Below are positions 25,519 through 31,846 of a stretch of DNA of 64,000 nucleotides, piece after piece. Location: contig NZ_BFAB01000002.1 of assembly GCF_003402475.1 (NCBI RefSeq), forward strand, positions 248,001-312,000, in the 5' to 3' direction. The stretch is from Mycobacterium sp. MFM001 (GTDB lineage: Bacteria; Actinomycetota; Actinomycetes; Mycobacteriales; Mycobacteriaceae). Numbering within the stretch: position 1 is the first letter of the stretch; each line of letters starts with the position of its first letter. The notes beneath the pieces were generated by a model. It was not told the origin of the DNA and ran no database searches. It was given only the letters and a program-made list of their open reading frames with translations. Both the position numbers and the translations under genes were made by a program.

Positions 25519-26715
25519 CTAGCTCCGGGCGAGCATTTGCTCGGCGTTGTCTCGCATGATTCGCCGCTTGGCGGCCTCGTCGAGCGGGTCGAGCAGTTTC
25601 ACGAAGTCCGCCGGCTCCGCCAATCCTTCGGCGTGCGGGTAATCCGAGCCCATGACCAGGCAGTCGTCGTAACCCAACCGGGCGACGATCTCGGGGATGT
25701 CATCTTCGGGGTAGGGCACCACGCGCACATGACGGCGGAAGATCGCCGACGGGCGTTCCGCCAGCTTTCCGCCGATCCACGGACCGTTGCGGCCCATGCC
25801 ACGGCTCTTGTCCATGTGCCTGACGAAGAACGGCACCCATTCCGCACCGTGCTCGGCGACAAGGGCATTCAGGCCTGGGAAGCGACCGAAGAGGTTATCG
25901 AAGATGAGCGCGGACAACGTGTCCTCGATGGGCCGCTGGCCGTAGATGTTCATCCACTGCCACGCCGACATGTGCCACGAGGCGGGATCGGGGTTTTGCC
26001 CCCAGGCCGGGGAGATCGCGTCGAAATACCAAAACGGCATGATGTGAAACACCAGGATGCACCCGGCCTCCTGCAGGCGTGCGTAGATGGGGTCGAAGTA
26101 GGGATCGCCGGGCGACCGACCGTAGGCCGGTCCTGTCGGCAGCAGTACAAACTTTGCTCCCTGCGCAATAATCGCCTCGGTCTCAGCGATCGCAGAATCC
26201 AAGTCGCGCAACGACATCAATGCGGTTGCGAAGATCTTGCCTTCGTAGTTGAAACCCCACTCCTCGTCGAACCATCTGTTGAATGACCGGATGTTGGCAT
26301 ACAGCGCCGCGGTGTCGTCGACGTAGTGCTCGGCGGCCAGCGCCATCCCGCTGGGATAGATGACCATCCGCTCGACGTTTTGATCCGCCATCACTGCCAG
26401 GCGGGCGGGGCGCTCAACGAATTCCGGTTGCATGGGCACCGGCTCGTAAGACTCTTCAGGGTTGCCGGATCCCATCTGCTTGAGCATCTCCTTGAGGGAA
26501 CCGGGCCGATATGCGACGTCCAGACCCAGCCCCCCTTCGCTGTTGAAGGTGGCCACCCGATGACCGGCAAGGATCACCTCGACACCGTCGGCCCCGCGGA
26601 CCGTGGTGATCGCCCGGTCGCGAAACTTCTCCGGCAAGAAGCGGGTGAACGCGTCACGCGTCTCATAGCAGTGCGTGTCGCAGTCGAATATGCCGTAGCC
26701 CAGGGTTGTCGCCAC
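25519..26715 (-). CDS. Amidohydrolase-2 family metal-dependent hydrolase
   Basis: A 398-aa protein, the first gene of a five-gene operon (amidohydrolase, FadE, FadE, FadD, FadD). The N-terminal motif is IFDCDTHCYE, again D-x-D-x-H. A His lies in LVFHIMPFWYFD and the late metal Asp in MGSDYPHAEG. The GTG start has a GAAGGAG site. It is more distant from the two other amidohydrolases in the window, which are close paralogues of each other. Being first in an operon that continues with CoA ligation and dehydrogenation suggests it generates an acid by hydrolytic C-C or C-N cleavage. Confidence 0.87.
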   Translation of the reverse strand: MATTLGYGIFDCDTHCYETRDAFTRFLPEKFRDRAITTVRGADGVEVILAGHRVATFNSEGGLGLDVAYRPGSLKEMLKQMGSGNPEESYEPVPMQPEFVERPARLAVMADQNVERMVIYPSGMALAAEHYVDDTAALYANIRSFNRWFDEEWGFNYEGKIFATALMSLRDLDSAIAETEAIIAQGAKFVLLPTGPAYGRSPGDPYFDPIYARLQEAGCILVFHIMPFWYFDAISPAWGQNPDPASWHMSAWQWMNIYGQRPIEDTLSALIFDNLFGRFPGLNALVAEHGAEWVPFFVRHMDKSRGMGRNGPWIGGKLAERPSAIFRRHVRVVPYPEDDIPEIVARLGYDDCLVMGSDYPHAEGLAEPADFVKLLDPLDEAAKRRIMRDNAEQMLARS

Positions 26716-26736
26716 CGCCCAGCTCCTTCTGTTAGC

Positions 26737-26752
26737 GAGAATGGCTATTCTC
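26737..26752. promoter_or_regulatory. 16-bp palindrome (operator candidate)
   Basis: GAGAATGGCTATTCTC, with perfect GAGAA/TTCTC arms, 21 bases before the amidohydrolase start at 26715. It differs from the site at 3780 in a single base (T for C at position 6). Confidence 0.65.
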
Positions 26753-26871
26753 TTAATTAGGAAAGGATACTATCCTGACTCGGGAATGCCTATCCCCCGG
26801 GTTGAGACGAACCGGGCAGACCTTTGGTCAGGCGTCCTGCCGCAGTCTGGCCAGGCTTCTCGCGCGTGTTA
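26753..26871. other. Intergenic region with further inverted repeats
   Basis: This gap separates the divergent amidohydrolase and FadE operons and holds no supportable gene. AGGATACTATCCT (26764-26776) is a perfect 6-1-6 palindrome; read on the minus strand it contains TAGTAT, a possible -10. GGGAATGCCTATCCC (26782-26796) is a second, partly symmetrical repeat. Their function is not known. Confidence 0.35.
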
Positions 26872-26887
26872 GGAAACTATGATTCTG
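26872..26887 (+). promoter_or_regulatory. Promoter with degenerate 16-bp element before FadE
   Basis: GGAAACTATGATTCTG keeps the GGAAA arm and most of the TTCTC arm. TATGAT at 26878-26883 is a near-consensus -10, placing transcription start near 26890, 38 bases before the ATG at 26928. Confidence 0.45.
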
Positions 26888-26927
26888 CCAACCACTTTCG
26901 TCAATCGGACGATCCGGCGGACACACG

Positions 26928-28037
26928 ATGACTGCAGCTGACCACGACGACCTGCGCGACGCCGTGCGATCGTTCCTACAAGCGCGCTCGTCCAGCGCCG
27001 CCGTTCGGCACGTGATGGAGACCCCGACCGGCTACGACGAGCGGGTGTGGCGGCAGCTCGCGGGTGAAATGGGACTTGTAGGCATCGCGGTGCCCGAGGA
27101 GTTCGGCGGTGCGGACGCGGGCATGCGCGAGCTCGCAGTGGTATTGGAGGAGATGGGTGCCGCGCTGTTGTGCTCGCCGTTTTTCGCCACCGTCGTGTTG
27201 GCGGCTCACGCGCTGCTGACCAGCGGAGACCGTGACGCGATGGTCAAGCTGCTGCCCCGGCTCGTCGACGGTTCGACCACGGCGACCCTGATCCTCAATG
27301 ATGGGCTTGGAACGTGGGATCCCGACTCGGTCACGCTTGTCGCACGTAAAGGTCCCGAGGGCTTTCTCGTCAGCGGTCCCGCGCCGATGGTGCTCGACGG
27401 TCACACGGCCGACGTGCTCCTGCTCGCAGCCCGCACCGAAGCCGGATTGTCGTTGTTCGCGGTGGAATCGACCGCCACAGGATTGCAGCGAGAGCCGCTC
27501 GCCAGCCTTGATCGCACCCGCAGGATCGCCGCGCTGGGTTTCGACGACGTACCGGCGGACCTGATCGGAGCCGACGGCGCGGCCGCCACCGGGCTGGCTC
27601 GGACATCGGATCTTGCTCTGGTTGCGCTTGCAGCCGAACAAGTCGGCGCCGCACAACGGTGCCTGGACATGGCGGTCGGCTACGCCAAGACCCGCATCCA
27701 GTTCGGCCGCCCGATCGGCAGTTTCCAGGCGGTCAAGCATCGGTGCGCGGACATGCTGGTGGCGGTCGAAGGGGCACGGTCGGCCGCCATGCACGCCGCC
27801 GAGGCCGCGGACGCACCCGATAACGCTGAACTCCCGATAGCGGCGTCGGTGGCCAAGATGGCCTGCTCGGATGCCTTCCTGCAGGCCGCCTTAGGCAACA
27901 TGCACGTCCACGGCGGTATCGGGTTCACCTGGGAACATGACGCGCATCTTTATGTGCGGCGGGCCAAGGCCTCTCAACTGATGTTCGGCAGTCCCGACAT
28001 GCATGCCCAGCGCCTTGCCGATCTGACCACCACCTGA
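26928..28037 (+). CDS. Acyl-CoA dehydrogenase (FadE), HGGIGFTWE-type subunit
   Basis: A 369-aa acyl-CoA dehydrogenase beginning MTAADHDDLRDAVRSFL. The C-terminal VHGGIGFTWEHDAHLYVRRA places it in the partner-subunit class seen also at 24524 and 39253. The substrate loop around residues 95-150 is short compared with the SEIMRN class. No SEI-type partner is adjacent, so it may act with the FadE at 18195 or as a homomer. Followed 10 bases later by an LLM-type oxidoreductase. Confidence 0.9.
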   Translation: MTAADHDDLRDAVRSFLQARSSSAAVRHVMETPTGYDERVWRQLAGEMGLVGIAVPEEFGGADAGMRELAVVLEEMGAALLCSPFFATVVLAAHALLTSGDRDAMVKLLPRLVDGSTTATLILNDGLGTWDPDSVTLVARKGPEGFLVSGPAPMVLDGHTADVLLLAARTEAGLSLFAVESTATGLQREPLASLDRTRRIAALGFDDVPADLIGADGAAATGLARTSDLALVALAAEQVGAAQRCLDMAVGYAKTRIQFGRPIGSFQAVKHRCADMLVAVEGARSAAMHAAEAADAPDNAELPIAASVAKMACSDAFLQAALGNMHVHGGIGFTWEHDAHLYVRRAKASQLMFGSPDMHAQRLADLTTT

Positions 28038-28047
28038 AAGGACGAAT

Positions 28048-28950
28048 GTGACCGTCTCCTACTCCCTTGAACTGCCCACCCATCGCGTGGAAGCGCCAGC
28101 CGAATTCGTCACGGCCACAGCCATTTCCGACATTGCCCGGGAGGCCGAGGCATGCGGGTTCGCCGCTGTCCACGTCACCGATCACCCGGCGCCGGACGCA
28201 AAGTGGCTCGACCACGGTGGCCACCATGCACTCGATCCTTTTGTCGCGCTGTCGTTCGCCGCCGCATCGACATCGGGCATCAAGCTACTCACCAACGTCT
28301 ACATCGCCGCCTACCGCAATCCGTTCCTGGGCGCCAAGTCAATCCAAAGCCTCGCCGTGCTCTCGGGTGGCCGGCTGATCCTGGGCACCGCTGCGGGTTA
28401 CCTCAAGCCGGAATTCCGCGCGTTGGGCGTCGATTTCGACAATCGCGGAGCACTTCTGGACGAGGCCCTCGACGTGCTGACGAAGGTACTCACCGGCGAG
28501 GACACCGCCTACGAAGGCACATCTTTCGCGGCCCGGGGAGTGCGGCTGCGCCCGGTCCCGGCGAGTGCACCACCGATCTGGGTGGGGGGCAACAGCAAGC
28601 CGGCCATCCGGCGCGCTGTTTCGCGCTTTCAGGGCTGGGCGCCGTTCAACACGTTCGGCTACGCAGCGGCCTCTCGCACCGCGGAGATCTCCACGCTCGA
28701 CGAGCTGGAGGCAGCCATCGGCTGGGCCAAGGCCTATGCTCGCGAGATCGGGCGCACGCAGCCGTTGGATATCTGCTTCTCGGCAGGAAACCTGTTGGAT
28801 GACAACAGATCTCTTGACGAGCGCCACGCCACCGTCGAGCGGCTGTCCGCCGCAGGCGTGAGCTGGCTGACCATCGCGCCTCCCGGCGACGACCGCGCCG
28901 AGGTCATCGAACGCGCGAAGTCATTCGCCAAGGAGTTCATCCGGAGCTGA
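28048..28950 (+). CDS. LLM-class F420-dependent (luciferase-like) oxidoreductase
   Basis: A 300-aa TIM-barrel flavin/F420 enzyme of the luciferase-like monooxygenase superfamily. Recognisable phrases are ACGFAAVHVTDHP near residue 40, LTNVYIAAYRNPFLGAKSI, GRLILGTAAGYLKPEF and PPIWVGGNSKPAIRRA. Mycobacterial members of this TIGR03619-like group mostly use coenzyme F420. The GTG start has AAAGGA upstream. It is co-transcribed with the FadE at 26928. It could oxidise a cyclic ketone or hydroxyl, but reaction and substrate are not determined. Its last 30 bases overlap the convergent SnoaL-like gene. Confidence 0.87.
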   Translation: MTVSYSLELPTHRVEAPAEFVTATAISDIAREAEACGFAAVHVTDHPAPDAKWLDHGGHHALDPFVALSFAAASTSGIKLLTNVYIAAYRNPFLGAKSIQSLAVLSGGRLILGTAAGYLKPEFRALGVDFDNRGALLDEALDVLTKVLTGEDTAYEGTSFAARGVRLRPVPASAPPIWVGGNSKPAIRRAVSRFQGWAPFNTFGYAAASRTAEISTLDELEAAIGWAKAYAREIGRTQPLDICFSAGNLLDDNRSLDERHATVERLSAAGVSWLTIAPPGDDRAEVIERAKSFAKEFIRS

Positions 28951-29385
28951 GCCGCCCATCAGGCTGTTGGCCGAGAACGCGTCGACGGTGATTTTGCGTG
29001 ACGCGAACAGCCAGCGGCCATCGTGGGGCACCAACACGTCGCGGTATCTGCCCCAATGATCGAGCCCGATGTCGGTGTATACCGCAAAGTAGCTGGTCAC
29101 CTCGACACGGTCGCGAGCGACCCGGCTGAACCGAACGCTCGACACGTGGTGGCGCACATGCGTCGCCGCCGGACGCGCCGCATCCCGTGGACCCCCTAAC
29201 TGCGCACCGAGTCCGGCCTCGATCGCCGCTGGGCCGGTCAACGGTTTGCCTCCGGGGTACTGCAGCACCCCATCGGCGGTGAAGCACGCCGCCAGGGCTT
29301 CGAGCGCGAAACTGTCGGTGGCTGCGGTGTAGTCCGCGAGCGTCTGCCGCACCGATTCCCGGATCTCGAGTTCCCACGCCTGCAC
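28921..29385 (-). CDS. SnoaL/NTF2-like protein
   Basis: A 154-aa protein of the NTF2-like fold, chosen to start at GTG 29385 because AGGAGG lies five bases upstream. Hallmarks are YTAATDSFALEALAACF near the N-terminus, the strand ADGVLQYPGGKPLTGPAAI, VRHHVSSVRF and DGRWLFASRKITVD near the C-terminus. This fold serves ketosteroid isomerases, SnoaL cyclases and hydroxylating-dioxygenase small subunits. The typical catalytic residues cannot be assigned with confidence. Convergent with the LLM gene and divergent from the isochorismatase-fold gene. Confidence 0.82.
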   Translation of the reverse strand: MQAWELEIRESVRQTLADYTAATDSFALEALAACFTADGVLQYPGGKPLTGPAAIEAGLGAQLGGPRDAARPAATHVRHHVSSVRFSRVARDRVEVTSYFAVYTDIGLDHWGRYRDVLVPHDGRWLFASRKITVDAFSANSLMGGSAPDELLGE

Positions 29386-29429
29386 GGCCACCTCCTGAAC
29401 AGCTCCACCGAACTCAGGTTTCCGCTTAC

Positions 29430-29445
29430 GATAATGTGTATTCTC
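29430..29445 (+). promoter_or_regulatory. 16-bp element abutting a start codon
   Basis: GATAATGTGTATTCTC ends directly before the ATG at 29446. GATAAT (29430-29435) is a good -10 lying ten bases before the ATG, suggesting a leaderless or near-leaderless message. Confidence 0.5.
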
Positions 29446-30084
29446 ATGCCGCAACCCCGACTCGACGAGCTGCTCGATCCACGCACCACGGCCCTTGTCA
29501 CGCAGGAATGCCAGGGCGGTGTGATCGGGCCGCAGGCAGGCTTACCAGCCCTCGCAGAAGAGGCGCGCCACGAGGCCATTCCCAACATCGCCAAGCTACT
29601 CGATGCCGCTCGCGCCGCTGGTGTCACGGTCATTCACTGCCTGATCCAAAGACGCCCGGACGGCCGCGGGTCCAACACGAATGCTCGGCTGTTCGCCGCA
29701 GCGAAATCGTTCAGCGCCGACCTCTCGCCCGGCACCGCGGGCGCCTCGGTGCTACCCGAATTCGGGCCCGACCCCCGCGACCTGGTCCTCACCCGTACCC
29801 ACGGCGTCGGGCCCATGACCGGCACGGATCTCGACCCGGTGCTGCGCAACCTCGGCATCAAGACAATCGTCGGAGTCGGCGTATCGGTGAACGTCGCAAT
29901 CCCCAACTTCGTCATGGACGCGGTCAATCGTTCCTACCAGTTCGTCCTGCCGCGCGATGCCGTCTGTGGTTACCCGCGGCAGTACGCCGAATCGGTGATC
30001 GACAACACCTTGTCCCTACTCGCCACGGTGACGACTTCCCAAGCCGTGGTGGCGACCTGGAGCCAATTTGCTCCTCAGCCCTAG
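29446..30084 (+). CDS. Isochorismatase-fold protein lacking the catalytic cysteine
   Basis: A 212-aa cysteine-hydrolase (isochorismatase) fold protein. Fold markers are ALVTQECQGG near residue 17 (Glu21 where most members have Asp), RAAGVTVIHCLI, GTDLDPVLRNLGIKTIVGVGVSVNV and the following VMDAVNRSYQFVLPRDAV. The active-site Cys that normally follows the G-V-x-T-x-x motif is replaced: the aligned residue is Ala151 in VNVAIPN, and no Cys is within ten residues. The catalytic Lys also seems absent (THGVGPMTGTD). It is therefore probably not a standard hydrolase. No clear Shine-Dalgarno is present, consistent with a leaderless start. Confidence 0.8.
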   Translation: MPQPRLDELLDPRTTALVTQECQGGVIGPQAGLPALAEEARHEAIPNIAKLLDAARAAGVTVIHCLIQRRPDGRGSNTNARLFAAAKSFSADLSPGTAGASVLPEFGPDPRDLVLTRTHGVGPMTGTDLDPVLRNLGIKTIVGVGVSVNVAIPNFVMDAVNRSYQFVLPRDAVCGYPRQYAESVIDNTLSLLATVTTSQAVVATWSQFAPQP

Positions 30085-30110
30085 TGCGGCTGGAGGTTGG
30101 CAAATGATGG

Positions 30111-30126
30111 TGATAACGTCATTCTC
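30111..30126 (+). promoter_or_regulatory. Degenerate 16-bp element before amidohydrolase
   Basis: TGATAACGTCATTCTC lies 40 bases upstream of the ATG at 30166; with one flanking base, TGATAACGTCATTCTCA is a 17-bp imperfect palindrome. GATAAC or CATTCT could serve as the -10. Confidence 0.45.
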
Positions 30127-30165
30127 AATAGCGTAAACGCTCATATTCGCAGGAGGACCACTGCA

Positions 30166-31359
30166 ATGTCGCCCCGCTCTCTTCCCTACCCGGTTTTCGA
30201 CATCGACAACCACATGTACGAGACCAAGGAGGCGTTGACAAAGTTCCTGCCGAAGGAACACAAGGGCAAGGTGGGCTACGTCGAGGTCAACGGCAGGCCC
30301 AAACTTGTCGTCAAGGACCACATCAGCCACATGATCCCAAACCCCACGTTCGAACGGGTGGCCCGACCGGGCAGCGCCGAGGACTACTTCCTCGGCAACA
30401 ACCCCGAAGGGCTGAACTTCCGCGAGTTCGTGGGTGAGGCAATGGATGTCATCCCGGCCTACCAATATCCTGCGCCCCGGGTCGAGCTGATGGACGAATT
30501 GGGCATCGACCGCTGCGTCATGTATCCCACCCTGGCCAGTCTGATCGAGGAACGCACCACCGACGACGTGATCCTGACCCACGCTGTCATGCACGCGCTG
30601 AACGAGTGGATGCACGAGCACTGGACCTTCGACTACGAGGGCCGGATCTTCGCCACCCCGGTGATCACGTTGCCGTTGGTGGACAAGGCCATCGAGGAAC
30701 TGCACTGGTGCCTCGAGCGCAACATGAAGACCTTCCTGGTCCGTCCCGCGCCGGTGCCCAGTCGGTTCGGCGGCTCACGGTCGATGGGACTGCCCGAATT
30801 CGATCCTTTCTGGCAAGAAGTGGTCAACGCGGGCATTCCCGTCACCATGCACGCCTCCGACAGCGGGTACCAGAAGCACCTGATGGAATGGGAAGGCGGA
30901 GACGAATATTTGTCGTTCAAACCCAGCGCGCTGCGCGAGGTGGTGATGGGTCATCGCGCCATCGAAGACACCCTGGCCGCGATGATCTGCCACGGCGCGC
31001 TGTCCCGATTCCCCGATCTGAAGATCCTCTGCGTCGAGAACGGCAGCGGGTGGGTGAAAAACCTTCTTGGCCAACTGAATACGGCGTACCGGATCATGCC
31101 CAAAGAATTCGACGAACACCCCGTCGAGGTGTTCAAACGTAACATCTACATTCATCCCTTCCTCGAAGACGACATCCAGGGAATCATCGACGTTATGGGC
31201 GTCGATCATGTGCTGTTCGGCTCGGACTTCCCGCACCCGGAGGGCATCGGTGATCCATTGAGCTTCGTTGACCGCCTCGAGGGAGTGTCCGAGGAGGACA
31301 AGGCCAAGATCATGGGCGGCAATGCCATGGGCCTGCTCGGCATTCATGTGCCGGCATGA
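30166..31359 (+). CDS. Amidohydrolase-2 family metal-dependent hydrolase
   Basis: A 397-aa protein with AGGAGG upstream of ATG 30166. The N-terminal motif VFDIDNHMYETKEALTKFLP is nearly identical to that of the 3816 gene, and similarity continues along the whole chain (RPAPVP, HASDSGYQ, WEGGDEY, FGSDFPHPEG). Metal-binding positions therefore read D-x-D-x-H, a mid-chain His (TMHASD) and the late Asp. It overlaps the MaoC-like gene by four bases (ATGA). Probably catalyses the same type of reaction as the 3816 product on a related intermediate. Confidence 0.88.
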   Translation: MSPRSLPYPVFDIDNHMYETKEALTKFLPKEHKGKVGYVEVNGRPKLVVKDHISHMIPNPTFERVARPGSAEDYFLGNNPEGLNFREFVGEAMDVIPAYQYPAPRVELMDELGIDRCVMYPTLASLIEERTTDDVILTHAVMHALNEWMHEHWTFDYEGRIFATPVITLPLVDKAIEELHWCLERNMKTFLVRPAPVPSRFGGSRSMGLPEFDPFWQEVVNAGIPVTMHASDSGYQKHLMEWEGGDEYLSFKPSALREVVMGHRAIEDTLAAMICHGALSRFPDLKILCVENGSGWVKNLLGQLNTAYRIMPKEFDEHPVEVFKRNIYIHPFLEDDIQGIIDVMGVDHVLFGSDFPHPEGIGDPLSFVDRLEGVSEEDKAKIMGGNAMGLLGIHVPA

Positions 31360-31829
31360 CGGAAACGCGTAGCGCTCCGGTCACTTACGACGGCGTTGCG
31401 GGGTTCGAGGCACACGTCGGTGAGCACCTCGGATTCAGCGATTGGCGGCGTGTCACTCAGAAGGAGATCGACCTATTCGCCGACGCCACCGGCGATTACC
31501 AGTGGATTCACGTCGATCCGGTAAGGGCAGCGAAAGGGCCGTACGGCACGACCATCGCACACGGTTACCTGACCTTGTCGCTGGTGCCCGTCCTGGTGCA
31601 GCAGATCTACAAAGTCACCGGCTTGTCGATGCAAGTCAACTACGGCGTGGACAAACTGCGGTTCCCCTCGCCGGTTCCGGTCGATTCACGCATCCGCGCC
31701 GGTGCCGAACTGCTCAAAGTCGAACGGTCAAGTAGCGGGGCACGCGCCACGGTCCGGGTCACCGTCGAGATCGAAGGTGCCAGCCGGCCGGCGTGTGTGG
31801 TCGACACGATCGCCTTGATGGTCGACTGA
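31356..31829 (+). CDS. MaoC-like (R)-enoyl-CoA hydratase
   Basis: A 157-aa hot-dog fold hydratase. The catalytic D-x4-H is intact at Asp47 and His52 in DATGDYQWIHVDP, followed by PYGTTIAHGYLTLSL, the second signature of the R-hydratase 2 family. Size matches single-domain family members that work as dimers. Translationally coupled to the amidohydrolase (ATGA overlap). It would hydrate an enoyl-CoA produced by one of the FadEs. Confidence 0.92.
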   Translation: MTETRSAPVTYDGVAGFEAHVGEHLGFSDWRRVTQKEIDLFADATGDYQWIHVDPVRAAKGPYGTTIAHGYLTLSLVPVLVQQIYKVTGLSMQVNYGVDKLRFPSPVPVDSRIRAGAELLKVERSSSGARATVRVTVEIEGASRPACVVDTIALMVD

Positions 31830-31846
31830 CCGGCTTCAAAACCTGA

